Shown piece by piece: positions 10,227-19,929 of a stretch of DNA of 64,000 nucleotides. The notes beneath the pieces are model-generated. The model was given only the letters and a program-made list of their open reading frames with translations, was not told the DNA's origin and did no database searches. Each line of letters opens with the position of its first letter. Within the stretch, counting starts at the first letter, position 1. The stretch comes from Gonocerus acuteangulatus (lineage: Eukaryota; Arthropoda; Insecta; Hemiptera; Coreidae): NCBI GenBank assembly GCA_946811695.1, contig OX328123.1, forward strand, positions 155,783,580 through 155,847,579, in the 5' to 3' direction. The position numbers were made by a program, and so were the translations under genes.

Positions 10227-10420
10227 TTCTTACTTTTATGTTATGTTACTTTTATGTTAGTATAGTAATTCAATTTAAATAGACATGATTGTATGAATAT
10301 ATATGTGTTTTATTTTAAATATCAAAAATACATGTCCGAACACATAAAAATAAGTGCGGCCCGCACTGATACTCTGACAACATATGTGGCCCTGCTATAG
10401 CAAAAGGTTGCCGACCCCTG

Positions 10421-10428
10421 GTTTAGAT
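10421..10428. other. Right target-site duplication of autonomous hAT
   Basis: GTTTAGAT directly after the right terminus, identical to 7603-7610. Confidence 0.95.
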
Positions 10429-10473
10429 GAATGAACATTGGTTGTTTTACTTTCTTTTTCTTTTTTATTTCTT

Positions 10474-10580
10474 TGGCGCATCGATATCTTTGCCATTACC
10501 GCCGATATCCAAGGTTCAGGGTTCAGCGAGGAATTTTCTCAACGAGCTGTGAGATGAGAAAATTCCTGCCGCCGCAGAGT
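10474..10580 (-). mobile_element. SINE family A, head-truncated (minus strand)
   Basis: Matches the body of the SINE at 5102-5190, including GAGGAATTTTCTC-(A)AC-GAGC and GATGAGAAAATTCCTG, with the 3' end GGCGCATCGATATC beside a T-rich run (10449-10471). The tRNA-like head is missing. Confidence 0.75.
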
Positions 10581-11656
10581 GGTCCCTTTTCAATAATCAT
10601 GGTGCAAAAGTTACTTTTTAGTTGATGGATCTCGCTCAAACTTGGTACAGTGTTTATTAAAGAGTTGAAAAGTATCATAGTTCTGCGTTGGTTTTATAAA
10701 ATTCCGTCTTATAGGAGGTGGGGTTTAGAGGGGAGGGGAAGGCGCTTGCTCAAAATTTCACTACTTTTTGAGCTAATATCGAGTGAATAAATTGGTCGAA
10801 ATATTAAAAGCTAAATTAAATATTAATTAAACATTATTTTAGGTAAGAATAAATATGTTTAATAATAATAGTTAGTCTCTTATTATTACCAATCAACATT
10901 TATATTATTATTATTATTATTATATTACGGCTATCGCTAATATCTTTCCCATTTTCATCCAGTTTATTATATAATGTCTTGGACGATCCAAGAAATGCAC
11001 TTGCGAAAAGCTTTACACAAGCTGAACTCGCTCTGTTTCCCTTTCTTCCCAATCGAGTGGAGAGCACCCTGACTGATAAAGCAGTTGTTATGTCATCAAC
11101 TTCACTTTTTACAATTCCCTTCTTGGTTCGTCCTTTGGCTTCTTCGAAGGATATTCTAGTCCTCCCAAGTATTCCTAAACTAGTTGATGGAAGTATCCTT
11201 TATTTACCTCATCAAGAATAATTTCATCACTTAACCAGGATGAGTAATAGTGCTGCAGCCTCGCCCAAGATCTATGAACCGTTTTCCATTCCCCTAAATC
11301 ATTTTTTTTAGATATCTGATAACTTCTTCTTATTTAGTTCATTCTTTACACTACCATATTCTAGTACAATCCTTCGGTTTAAGGCCTCAAATGATTTTGA
11401 CTCATGAATTAATTCTACCGTTTCTCTTCTCGTAGGCATCTTATGACCTTAAACTAAAGAGAAACATATTTCAGTCAAAGCCACGAGTTTATAAAGTTGT
11501 AAAGTAATAAAATCTTAAATGATTTTTAAAAATTATTACAATTGTAGGTGAAAATATCAAAATTTTACTTCCCAAAAATCTGTGGGTGATTCGTTAATTT
11601 AATCACATACACTAAATTCACACAAAAAGTCTACTGGACACTAGACAATTACAAAT
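10581..11656. other. Unassigned AT-rich sequence
   Basis: A short TTA/ATT run near 10905-10922. The 80-codon ORF at 10979-11221 is not recognised. CGCAGAGTGG...AATCATGGTGCAAAA at 10573-10608 recurs inverted at 12373-12411, so a dispersed repeat overlaps both places. Confidence 0.4.
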
Positions 11657-11772
11657 CTTAATACAATACTGACTGATTTACCCTTCCAGAAGCCCAGGAA
11701 GTTAAGGCTCGAGGGAGCGGGAAGGAGAAAGAGGCATATCGCAGGTACTCGACACCGTGGTTTTTCTCTCTT

Positions 11773-11945
11773 ATCACCCTGGATCGCCAATGGAAGCAAA
11801 TAGATATTTTCACTCTAATCAGCCTGGATCGCCAATGGAAGCAAACAGATATTTTCACTCTAATCACCCTGGATCGCCAATAGAAGCAAACATATATTTT
11901 CACTCTAATCACCCTGGATCGCCAATGGAAGCAAACAGATATTTT
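11773..11945. repeat. 45-bp tandem repeat, about four copies
   Basis: The unit CACCCTGGATCGCCAATGGA-AGCAAACAGATATTTTCACTCTAAT repeats with few changes. 45 is divisible by three, so both strands give 15-residue repeat peptides (plus strand: HPGSPMEANRYFHSN). No sign that either is a real protein. The plus frame is 73 codons (11757-11978). Confidence 0.9.
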
Positions 11946-11978
11946 TTGACACATACATCCATAGCCTACTACCTTTGA

Positions 11979-12400
11979 TAAGTCTCATCGTCTGCGCTAG
12001 TGAGCGTTTTTATTCATACCTTCTTGAAAGCCAGCTTACAAGTAAAAATAAGGTCTTATTTTGGGAATGTTTATTCTATCCAATTTGTCGATATGAAAAC
12101 TTTTAAAGTTCTAACAAATACATTGTATCCTATAGATTTATAATAAGTAATAAGAATTTATACAAAAAATTAGTGAGTGACACAATAAACTTCCTGCCGC
12201 CTGCTATCCAAAACCCCAAGACCTCCGTAACAGCCATGTTTGGTACTTCGGTTAAGCTTAAAGACTTGTCAAAAAATGAAAAAAAAAAAAACTTCATAAA
12301 TAACTCTCAGGGATACATACAAAATTATAACAAGAATTTGCTACAAATAAAAAGTTGATTTTTCCATTTTTTGCACCATGATTGTTGAATACGGGCCACT
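11979..12400. other. Unassigned AT-rich sequence
   Basis: No gene or repeat boundary seen apart from the small inverted match to 10573-10608 at its right end. Confidence 0.4.
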
Positions 12401-12401
12401 G

Positions 12402-12476
12402 CGCGCCGGTGGGAATTGAACCCACCATCTCCCGCATGAGAATCTAAGGCGTTAGCCACTAGACCACTGGAAGGAC
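12402..12476 (-). mobile_element. tRNA-like SINE head (minus strand)
   Basis: On the minus strand: GTGGTCTAGTGGCTAACGCC (A box region), then GGTGGGTTCAATTCCCACC (T arm with B box). It resembles the head of SINE family A, and the body that should follow is replaced by CGCGCAGTGGCCC. The acceptor stem is poor, so a functional tRNA is unlikely. Confidence 0.65.
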
Positions 12477-12711
12477 CTATGAATGGCCATTGTTCAACTC
12501 ATTTTTTTTTTTTTTTTGACAACCTGAACAGATAATTCAGAATTTTCTAGAAAATTCGTATATGGTGCTACTAAATGTCGGATGTAGTCAAAATATATTC
12601 AAAAGTGTATAATAAAATTGTGTCCCTTTTTCTTTCAATACATTATTTTGATTGGCGGTAGGCCATGCATATATGTAAAATTCGTCAACACTAAATAATA
12701 TGCTTTATTTA

Positions 12712-12755
12712 TCGCCCTACATGTTTCGTATCCATTGGTACATCTTCAGGAGCAA
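12712..12755 (-). ncRNA. Hammerhead-ribozyme-like motif, most complete fold
   Basis: On the minus strand: stem I strand TTGCTC, then CTGAAGA, one extra T, stem II GTACC/GATAC (one C-A mismatch) with loop AATG, GAAAC, AT, GTA, then GGGCGA. TTGCTC can pair with GGGCGA in all six positions counting two G-U pairs. GAAAC-AT-GTA matches the minimal stem III and NUH cleavage triplet of hammerheads known from Penelope-like elements. The extra base between CTGAAGA and stem II departs from the canonical core, so activity is uncertain. Confidence 0.5.
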
Positions 12756-12952
12756 CTTAATTATACATATATAATTTGGGACTCATCCAATGAAACCCTT
12801 CCACAAATAGGGCCACGTTCATACCAAAGTATTGGTACTAATCCAAACAACGATATAAAAATGTTGATTTCTTTTGTATGTGAGGAAGTATTAAGAATAA
12901 ACAGATTTTATAGGAATGAGTTTTGAAATTTCCGTATGTTCTCGTAAATATC

Positions 12953-12957
<5 letters not shown>

Positions 12958-13011
<54 letters not shown>
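12958..13011. repeat. (AT)n microsatellite with duplicated flank
   Basis: Preceded by CCGTATGTTCTCGTAAATAT-CTTTAAT, a flank repeated exactly before the (AT)n run at about 13200-13246. The 240-bp separation suggests a tandem duplication or two copies of one element end. Confidence 0.9.
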
Positions 13012-13012
<1 letters not shown>

Positions 13013-13116
13013 TATTCTTATAGATGACCCAAAATATCAAAATTCTTTTTTATCCTAGGAGGCATAGGGTCATCAAAGCAGTCTTCCTTTATTACACCAC
13101 TTTATTTATTGGGCCC

Positions 13117-13153
13117 GACATGTTTCGTGCATCTTTTCTTCGCACCTCCTCAG
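13117..13153 (-). ncRNA. Hammerhead-like core
   Basis: On the minus strand: CTGAGGA, extra G, stem II GTGC/GCAC around an 11-base loop, GAAAC, AT, GTC. The GAAACATGTC segment fits a two-pair stem III with a GUC cleavage site. No matching stem I was found in GAACAC versus GGGCCC. Confidence 0.4.
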
Positions 13154-13194
13154 GTGTTCCTCGTACCTCCCCTCCGTATGTTCTCGTAAATATC

Positions 13195-13199
<5 letters not shown>

Positions 13200-13246
<47 letters not shown>
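13200..13246. repeat. (AT)n microsatellite
   Basis: Pure AT run after the second copy of the CCGTATGTTCTCG flank. Confidence 0.95.
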
Positions 13247-13250
<4 letters not shown>

Positions 13251-13620
13251 GTGTGTCGCAAATCTCTTCGGAAATCGTAAAAAGTGCAAGGAATACATTC
13301 AAACACTTCATATATTTCTGACAAAAATGGTTCCCATGCAAATTTTGACAGAACGAGCATTAGGAGAAATCGGAGGTTAATATTCGAAATAGTAGATTCT
13401 TTTCTTTTCTTTATTAATCTCTGTTTGCCACAGTTTTATTTATTAATATTTAAAAAATTGAATAAATGTTAAAATAAAAACTTAAATAATAATTATAGGT
13501 GAACGACAAACAATATCAACTCAATCGGATGTTGATTTATAAAAAATATCTGATGGGAAAATAAAAATAATGAGAATTCCATGATGTAAAAATGACATTG
13601 CAAAAAAATATGTTTTTTTG
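13247..13620. other. Unassigned AT-rich sequence
   Basis: Nothing recognised. The ORFs across 13024-13380 and 13092-13341 are largely microsatellite translation. Confidence 0.4.
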
Positions 13621-13640
13621 AACGAAAATAACGGTGGTTT

Positions 13641-13651
13641 TTATATATATA

Positions 13652-13702
<51 letters not shown>

Positions 13703-13774
13703 CTGTGTGTGTGTGTGTGTGTGCGTGTGTGTGTGTGTGTGCGTGTGTGTGTGTGTGTGTGTATTTGTGTGTAT
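13641..13774. repeat. Compound (AT)n-(GT)n microsatellite
   Basis: AT run to about 13697, then GTGTGTGC variants to about 13763 and GTATTTGTGTG. Upstream AACGAAAATAACGGTGGTTT is the HINE 3'-block flank seen by other (AT)n runs, so this is an element-borne microsatellite. Confidence 0.9.
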
Positions 13775-13964
13775 TTCTTTGTTCGCGCTCTCCTCGGCTC
13801 AAAAACGGATCGCTTTGCTGAAACATGGTTTATGAAGCGAAAAAAAATCGTAACGGTTATTTTTTCGAGTTAATAACCTTGCTAACAGGTTTTATAGGTT
13901 CTCTAAAATAGGAAAAGTTTATACAACTACTTTCTCAGCGATTAATTCAATTGACATTTTTTCC

Positions 13965-13970
<6 letters not shown>

Positions 13971-14007
<37 letters not shown>
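13971..14007. repeat. Poly(T) run
   Basis: 37 T residues, probably the poly(A) tail of a minus-strand retroelement whose body was not identified. Confidence 0.8.
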
Positions 14008-14009
<2 letters not shown>

Positions 14010-14278
14010 TGCTTCCTTACCAAAGTATCCCTATGGTGAGGGAGTTTAATTATTTTTTTTCTGCACAACCCATGCCATTTGGGCATATCTTGTGCGTATG
14101 AAGTACTTCACATTCATATTGTTATCGATTTTTTCCTATATACAAAATAAACAATTTCTTATAAAATAAAAAGAATTATTATATAATTTAAGACTTATCT
14201 CAGCATAAACAAATTCTTATAAAATAAAAAAAAAAGAAAAGTATTATACAATTTTCCAAACATTTGACATTTCACAGT

Positions 14279-14619
14279 GGACGAGGTTAGCTCAGTGGTT
14301 AGAGCACTCGACTAATGAACTCGAGGACCAGGTTCAAAACCCGAGCGCGCACTAAAGATTTTTTCTTCTAGTGCTGCCGTCCGAGGGTTGGATTTGGGGT
14401 CCCAGATCGTCCCTAGGCTCACCCAGCCTTTAATTAATTTAATTAATAATGGGTACCTAGGGTGCTAATGACTCTAGCAGTCGAAGCAGACAAGGGGAAA
14501 ATCAGGCGGCCGGAGCATAGTGTTGACCACACTATCTCCCTAATGTGCCGCATGGTCAAGAATCAGATACCTCTACAGTATCTGCCCCTCTGGGCCCTTG
14601 TGGCCTGTTGTGGCTCAGT
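14279..14619 (+). mobile_element. tRNA-derived SINE, family B
   Basis: The head is tRNA-like: GAGGTTAGCTCAGTGGTTAG (A box), CTCGA/TCGAG anticodon stem, and a decayed B box GGTTCAAAACCC. A body follows with ACTAAAGATTTTTTCTTCTA, GGGTACCTAGGGTGCTAATG, ATCAGGCGGCCGGAGCATAG and CTGCCCCTCTGGGCCCTTGT. Two more copies: 38689-39222 (plus, nested insertion) and 39478-39815 (minus). Confidence 0.9.
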
Positions 14620-14739
14620 CTGTTCCGCTGCTTAGAAATGATTTTTCCAGCAGAAGAAATATACGTTCTGAGGCTACAGATGAGCCTGGAACGCTAAGGT
14701 ATTTCCTGGGTACATTATGTAGTTGGTTGTATTCAACAG

Positions 14740-15192
14740 ACAGTTAATTTTCTTTTCAGAGTTGCAGCGGACAAGCTTTGTACGGCAGTAGATGTTGCTG
14801 CAAGTAATTTTGAAAAGTTATAATCGCTCTGTATCTTCATATTTTTTGGCGTTCAATATGTATCAGAAAGCTGCTTCTCTTTTCATTCGTAGGTAGTTTT
14901 TGAATTTCGGGTGTAGTTGTAGAAGCAGCTAATAAAGTGGAATCAGAATTGTCTGTACTAGTACTTTGTCTCTGCAAACTAGTAGCAGCGTTTCTAAATA
15001 ATCTAAAGCATTTTGTAGCCAGATGGGTGCATTTTGAGCATTACAATTGTTTAAAGATGTCATCTTCTTCCACCGAGAGTCCAGAAGAGTCACCAAAGCA
15101 GGAATGGTTCTAGTTTCATAAGGAAACAACCGGCAGGATAGTCATGAACTATCGATATATCGATAGTAACTATCGACTATCGCCCATCCCTA
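14740..15192 (-). pseudogene. Decayed hAT transposon, transposase remnant and one terminus
   Basis: The minus strand begins TAGGGATGGGCGATAGTCGA (ending at 15192), a hAT-like terminus, followed by clustered TATCGATA palindromes (perfect 20-mer 15148-15167). Further in, a minus frame (15129-14929) reads TIPALVTLLDSRWKK, which resembles the hAT LLDPRFK block. No other terminus was found, and the frame is short and stopped, so it is dead. Confidence 0.55.
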
Positions 15193-16177
15193 CTCGTTAG
15201 CTCCCGTATATATGATTTTGGAGTATCCCCAGGGAATCTATTAAAATAGATTCCGCGAGGATAGGTTCGTTGGGATCCAAGCCTGGATCTTGCAGGAAGT
15301 CTTGCGTCTGTTTCGGAATCCCCCCTCTTCCTCCAAACCATAGGCCTTCAACTATATAATTTTCTTCGCCCGAATTTGTGTTGGAATTTTTTCCTGGTAT
15401 AATTCTATACAATTGGTATAGATGCCTCTTTTTTCTAAATTAATTTCTTCCGCTTGCTGTGGATCGTTTGTCTCGTACCGCACTGTAGGGGCGATAATGG
15501 AAGCTTCTTACGATTTATCCTTGAAGGCAATTATGTCAGCATATCTCGGACATCCGCCACAAACCTCTTCAAAATATAAAAGAAAAAAATATACAAGGGA
15601 CCTCGTTTAAATACAGGAATTTCAACACCTAAAAAATAAGTATTCACAAAGACAGAATGTATGTGCGAAGAAGATATCGTTAGCTCAGGTTGTAGAGAAA
15701 AGAGAGGTACATTTTAAGAGATCTGCTCAGAAAGCTTTGTGCATGGACTGAAAAATAATAAGTCACTGTTATTTCTACCGTGTGATGAAAGCCAATATAC
15801 GACCAAAGGAGTTTCCTGAAAGAATCCGCCAGGTGGAAAGAAAAGGTCAGACAAATAAACCCAGTAACTAGAGAGCTCGCTCGGAACAGCGGCTCGCCTT
15901 GGGAAAACAGAGAGAAAATAATAAAAACAACAACATAATTTTTAATTAGCTGTCATAAATATTCCACATTTGCTCTCACCTTTTCAGGAACTTACACCCT
16001 TTTCGTAACACGTGTTAATCCATAGAAATTTAACGAAAAATTATTAATTTTTTATTATTTCAGCGTGAGTACTAAGTTAGAATGAAGGGATGAAAAATGT
16101 CATTAGAAACCGAAAACTAGGACTCCTGACATTAAATTCGACAGTGTTGAGAAGAGACCATTGGATTGAGACGGCAC
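15193..16177. other. Unassigned sequence
   Basis: ORFs at 15197-15412 (minus) and 15422-15610 (plus) have no recognisable motif. Confidence 0.4.
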
Positions 16178-16427
16178 ACACTGGTGCCGAGAAGGAAAAT
16201 AACCTCAAAACTGAAGTTGTTCAATCCCGTTTCAACTAATTTTTTTTATACCTAATTAGTGGTATACCTAGTTAGTAGAATACTCCTGTAATATGGCTTT
16301 TCCATTTTATTAATAGTTCTGACCACAAAACACCGTTTCGTTGAACGTTCTCTCACCGAATAAAAATCTCACCGTTTTTAGAGAAAAGAAAAGCAATATT
16401 TTATACTACTTATTTTATTTGTAAAAA
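16178..16427. repeat. Dispersed repeat, left half split by HINE insertion
   Basis: Matches 31110-31348 (shared TATACCTAATTAGT, TGGCTTTTCCATTTTATTAAT-like text, AAAATCTCACCGTTTTTAG). The repeat resumes at 17600-17725 (ACCCAGGAAGT...AACTTGGT). Confidence 0.8.
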
Positions 16428-16831
16428 GTACGTCACGCAGGAGCTGCATAACTAAGCACATGAATAGTTCTCTTTTAAATTTATAATGAGTAACTGATCA
16501 ATTATTAATTTGCTTCCAGAGTTATGTTTACACATGGTATCTATTACACTACGTAATAAATACAAAAAACCTCATATTATCGTATTTTGATCTAACGCAG
16601 GAACAGGATACAGTCACTCTAGTGGTAGAAAGCGCTCCTTGCGGCGGCTTTGTGAACCTACGTCTGGCGGGCTTTTCTATTGAAATATATTACAAATTAA
16701 ACCCCCGCTTTCCGATTGACCGATTCAGCTCATTTTTACAACACTTCTTTCTCATGAGTTACCCACGACGTATACCGCGTTTCGTTACAATACAGCAGAA
16801 ATTACGACCGGTATGAGTATATTAGGAATTT

Positions 16832-17265
16832 GGGTCCGGAGTAAACCCCCGCTCCTAATGAACCGATTTAGTTTATTTTTACAACACGTTTTTACCTGTA
16901 GAGTACCACTACTAATACCGAGTTTCGTCGAAATATAACAAAACTCACGGCTGGTAGTGGCGAATTGGTATTGTGGGTCCGGATTAACCCCCCCCCCCCC
17001 TCCTGATGAACCGATTTAGTTTATTTTTACAACACATATTTACCTGTGGATTACCACTACGAATACGTTTCGTCGAATTATACCAAAAATCACGGCTGGT
17101 AGTGGCGAATTGGTATTGTGGGTCCGGAGTAAACGCCCCTTCTAATTGACCGATTTAGTTCATTTTTATATCTCACTTTTCTCTCTATATTACCACTACG
17201 AATACCAAGTTTCGTTGAAATATAACAAATATTACGGCTGACATAGTGAAATTAGTGTTTTGGGT
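16832..17265 (+). repeat. ~143-bp tandem units inside HINE-like element
   Basis: GGGTCCGGAGTAAACCCCC starts near 16832, 16975, 17120 and 17262. Each unit includes CGATTTAGTTTATTTTTACA and a TTTCGTCGAAATATAAC block. The same array, inverted, is in 49240-49690, and a fragment in 53395-53790. Confidence 0.9.
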
Positions 17266-17401
17266 TCGGGGTAAACCCCCCCTTCCGGTGGACTGCCTTT
17301 GGTGGTTAACGAACTCGTTCAATCGTTTGCTAATTGAATGCTATATACCAAGTTTCGTGACGAAAAAACAAAAACTCTGGCCGCTATCGTGTTAACAGAC
17401 A

Positions 17402-17413
17402 CATATATATATA

Positions 17414-17467
<54 letters not shown>

Positions 17468-17470
17468 TAT
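17402..17470. repeat. (AT)n microsatellite in HINE-like element
   Basis: AT run with single interruptions (ATGCAT, TAGATA), followed by AAATTTTAACGGGGGTCATT as in the sister copy at 49050. Confidence 0.9.
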
Positions 17471-17599
17471 ATATAAATTTTAACGGGGGTCATTTTCGGT
17501 GTCTACTAGGTAGGATCGATAAAGATTTGAAGAAATTCTTCAAAAATTCCGTCATGAGTCCAACCTCAATCGCTACTTTCCTTCGGAGGAAAGTGCTAA

Positions 17600-17725
17600 A
17601 AATCGGTATTACCCAGGAAGTTCCATGTGTATATGTAGCTTTTAAAAGAATTTTCTTATTTGCCAAAATGTCTCATGAACTTGGTCCATATGGGTTGTGA
17701 AGATATGTGTATTGATACTATGATG
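17600..17725. repeat. Dispersed repeat, right half
   Basis: Continuation of 16178-16427; equals 31350-31462 including GCCAAAATGT and GAACTTGGT. Confidence 0.75.
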
Positions 17726-17740
17726 AAGCCTTTGGTGTTA

Positions 17741-18016
17741 GGCGCCAGTGGGGTTAATCGGGAGTTTGGCGCCCCTGTGGGGTTAATCGGGAGTTTGGCG
17801 CCCCTGTGGGGTTAATCGGGAGTTTGGCGCCCCTGTGGGGTTAATCGGGAGTTTGGCGCCCCTGTGGGGTTAATCGGGAGTTTGGCGCCCCTGTGGGGTT
17901 AATCGGGAGTTTGGCGCCCCTGTGGGGTTAATCGGGAGTTTGGCGCCCCTGTGGGGTTAATCGGGAGTTTGGCGCCCCTGTGGGGTTAATCGGGAGTTTG
18001 GCGCCCCTGTGGGGTT
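17741..18016 (+). repeat. 29-bp minisatellite, about nine to ten copies
   Basis: Unit GGCGCCCCTGTGGGGTTAAT-CGGGAGTTT, nearly invariant across copies, which implies recent expansion or homogenisation. The unit contains GGCGCC and CCCTGTGGGG palindromic words. Confidence 0.97.
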
Positions 18017-19259
18017 AAACGACCTTTCGAGTTTCAAAAAAGCCTACAGCCTCTAAATCTTAACCGATTTGAATGAATTTTATTTAAATGAAAGCTAATA
18101 AAATGTAGAACAACTTTTTCTAGCCAGATTTTAGTTTTGTTGTCCCCCCCCCGTATATTAAATTACGAGTACATAATTCACGAACTTTTACGATTGAACA
18201 TAAAATAATATTTTATTTCTTAGAGAGGAGATCGTTGACCGTAGGTGATGCAAGGTAGGGATTGTCGGTGTTCGGTCACTGCTACTTAATAAAACCACAT
18301 TTTATCATAAAAATAGTTTTAACAAGATGGGCTTACCGATGGGAAGATAGAGAACTATTCCTCACAAATGCGGCATCATTTCTGGCAGTTAATACAGGGA
18401 AACATAGGAAGAAAGGAGTTGGTGAGGGGGGGGGGGGTTCTGGACCACCCAATGGACAGAGAACATAGAAGATGAAAGAAAGAGCGGCGAAGTACAGTGA
18501 GGGGTCATAAAGTCATAAAATGTTGTGTTAATGGAAAGGGGGGCAGGTATAAAGGGCTATATTGCAGGCGGTATAGGGGATTAGGATGGAGTTTTTAATA
18601 AATGGAAGATGTTGGAGTAGGTAGAGGAGATGACTTCTTTGTCAATTTTGTCATTAACTGGGTTATTTTCTAGGTGGATAAATATTGATTCGGAAAGGAG
18701 GCGTTTGCCTTCGTTGGATTCAGTGGAGAGGATGGAGTATTGGTCAAAACCAAAGTCATGTCCGTCTGTGATGGCATGTCTAGTTAAAGCTGTCTTTATG
18801 TCTTTATTCCGGACATCGTTTTTGTGGTTGTTGATTCGTTTTCTTACTGGGTTAATTTTTTATATTAATATTTTATATTAATATTTTATTTGTCATCTAG
18901 CTTAATATCAGCACTGACATCGTGCTTCGTTTCGTTGCTTTCAACATTCAAATCCTGATCAGACTTGGAAAAAATCAGACCGACAAGTCTTCAAAACGTA
19001 TTCAACAATGAGATTAATTAACATAATATTATTTTTGAATGATTTGAAAATATATTTTAATTTTTCCCAAGTCTAATCAGGTTTTGAATGCTTAATTTTA
19101 TCGATATCAGTGCTGATATTAAGCTAGATGAAAAATAAAATATTATTTTATCTTCAATTGTAAAAGTTCGTGAATTATTTACACGTAATTTAATAAACAA
19201 GGGAAACAAAAAAACAAAAATCTGGCAGGACGAAGTTCTTCGATATTTTATTAGCTTTC

Positions 19260-19299
<40 letters not shown>

Positions 19300-19362
19300 C
19301 ATTGAAATCGGTTAGGATTTACAGGCTGTGGCCGTTTTTGAAACACGAAATGTCGTTTGGTA
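18017..19362. mobile_element. Foldback-type element with ~190-bp inverted ends
   Basis: The left end AAACGACCTTTCGAGTTTCA and the right end TGAAACACGAAATGTCGTTT are inverse, and similarity continues inward through CTAAATCTTAACCGATTT and TTTAAATGAAAGCTAATAAA. A 34-A run interrupts the right arm (19264-19297). Related single ends occur at 40015 and 55328. The interior holds a Penelope fragment. No target duplication established. Confidence 0.65.
18581..18853 (-). pseudogene. Penelope-like element, GIY-YIG C-terminal fragment
   Basis: Minus frame of 90 residues with no internal stop: NPVRKRINNHKNDVRNKD, then ALTRHAITDGHDFGFDQYSI, LLSESIFIHLENNPVNDKID and ISSTYSNIFHLLKTPS before TAA. It aligns with ALAKHAITQKHTFNFDDTKI, ISECVHINLNKNNIN and ISPMYANIFQILSRPPT of the PLE at 19456, including the catalytic glutamate position (S-E-S/C). 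The YIG half and reverse transcriptase are missing. It belongs to a different, diverged PLE lineage. Confidence 0.85.
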
Positions 19363-19379
19363 TATATTGCCTATATCAT

Positions 19380-19394
19380 TCAAACAGTTGTATG

Positions 19395-19436
<42 letters not shown>

Positions 19437-19446
19437 CAACTGTTTG
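19380..19446. repeat. Palindromic (AT)n microsatellite
   Basis: CAAACAGTTGTATGTATGTA, an AT run, then TACATACAACTGTTTG: a perfect inverted repeat around the microsatellite, just upstream of the PLE coding fragment. Related text occurs at 20926-21050. Confidence 0.85.
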
Positions 19447-19455
19447 TATGTATGT

Positions 19456-19929
19456 TTGACTGATAAACTTACAAAGACAATTAAAAAATCCTACCCTTCC
19501 CTAAATTTTGGATTGAAAACTACCAAAAAACTCAAAACCCTCTACACCAAACTCAAAGATCCCATCCCTTTTGAACATACCACCCGATGTGTTTACCAAG
19601 TCCCTTGCCAAACCCCTTCCTGTAATGGTGTATACATAGGAGAAACCATAAATGACATTCACTCACGTCTTACACAACATAAACGAACCATCACTAATAA
19701 AGAAATAGATAAATCTGCACTTGCAAAACACGCCATTACACAAAAACACACTTTTAACTTCGACGACACGAAAATTCTTTCTACACAACGAAACAAAAAA
19801 AGACTACAGATCTCGGAATGTGTACACATAAACTTAAACAAAAACAATATAAATTACAAAACTGACCAACAAGGCATTTCTCCTATGTACGCTAATATTT
19901 TCCAAATACTCTCCCGACCACCTACCTAG
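19456..19929 (+). pseudogene. PLE GIY-YIG endonuclease domain (copy 1)
   Basis: About 157 residues. LTDKLTKTIKKSYPSLNFGL leads to a cysteine segment CVYQVPCQTPSC and the nuclease motif GVYIGET. Next come the conserved arginine (SRLTQH), ALAKHAITQKH and glutamate (ISECVHI). GIY-YIG domains sit at the C terminus of most Penelope reverse transcriptases and nick the target DNA. The domain looks intact, but the frame upstream of 19456 is unrelated microsatellite sequence, so this is a truncated, non-autonomous remnant. Confidence 0.9.

Larger units (their letters stand above)
7611..10420 (+). mobile_element. Complete autonomous hAT transposon (2810 bp)
   Basis: Perfect 15-base terminal inverted repeats CAGGGGTCGGCAACC (7611-7625) and GGTTGCCGACCCCTG (10406-10420), flanked by perfect 8-base duplications GTTTAGAT. 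Subterminal regions carry GCGGCCCGC words at both ends (for example 7626-7676 and near 10357), plausible transposase binding sites. Inside is one intact transposase gene with an apparent 5' UTR intron. Identical ends, an identical duplication and an undisrupted reading frame point to recent insertion. The structure fits BED-finger hATs related to vertebrate ZBED5/GTF2IRD2-type proteins. Confidence 0.97.
16428..17599 (+). mobile_element. HINE-like element, full length, with matching empty site in window
   Basis: 5' end GTACGTCACGCAGGAGCTGC; 3' end hairpin ACTTTCCTTCGGAGGAAAGT (17575-17594) followed by GCTAA. It contains about four ~143-bp tandem units (16832-17265) and an (AT)n run (17402-17470). 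It interrupts a dispersed repeat at an A run; the copy at 31110-31462 is uninterrupted at that point. The other full copy is 48948-50026 on the minus strand. No transposase, so non-autonomous. No coding role is assigned to the ORF at 16622-16816. Confidence 0.85.

Noticed and set aside
11757..11978. 15-residue-repeat protein
   Set aside because: Only four 45-bp units, open on both strands, with no start context or homologous domain; treated as a tandem repeat.
13024..13380. ORFs with poly(IY) stretches
   Set aside because: They translate (AT)n microsatellites; the same applies to 13618-13873, 22426-22850, 26210-26461, 28595-28789, 30301-30498, 34642-34860 and 38079-38288.
14279..14352. tRNA-Ile-like gene
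   Set aside because: The B box is decayed and the family body follows; copies at 38689 and 39478 confirm a SINE.
18630..18881. Plus-strand ORF of 83 codons
   Set aside because: The minus strand encodes a clear Penelope GIY-YIG fragment over the same bases; the plus frame is its shadow.
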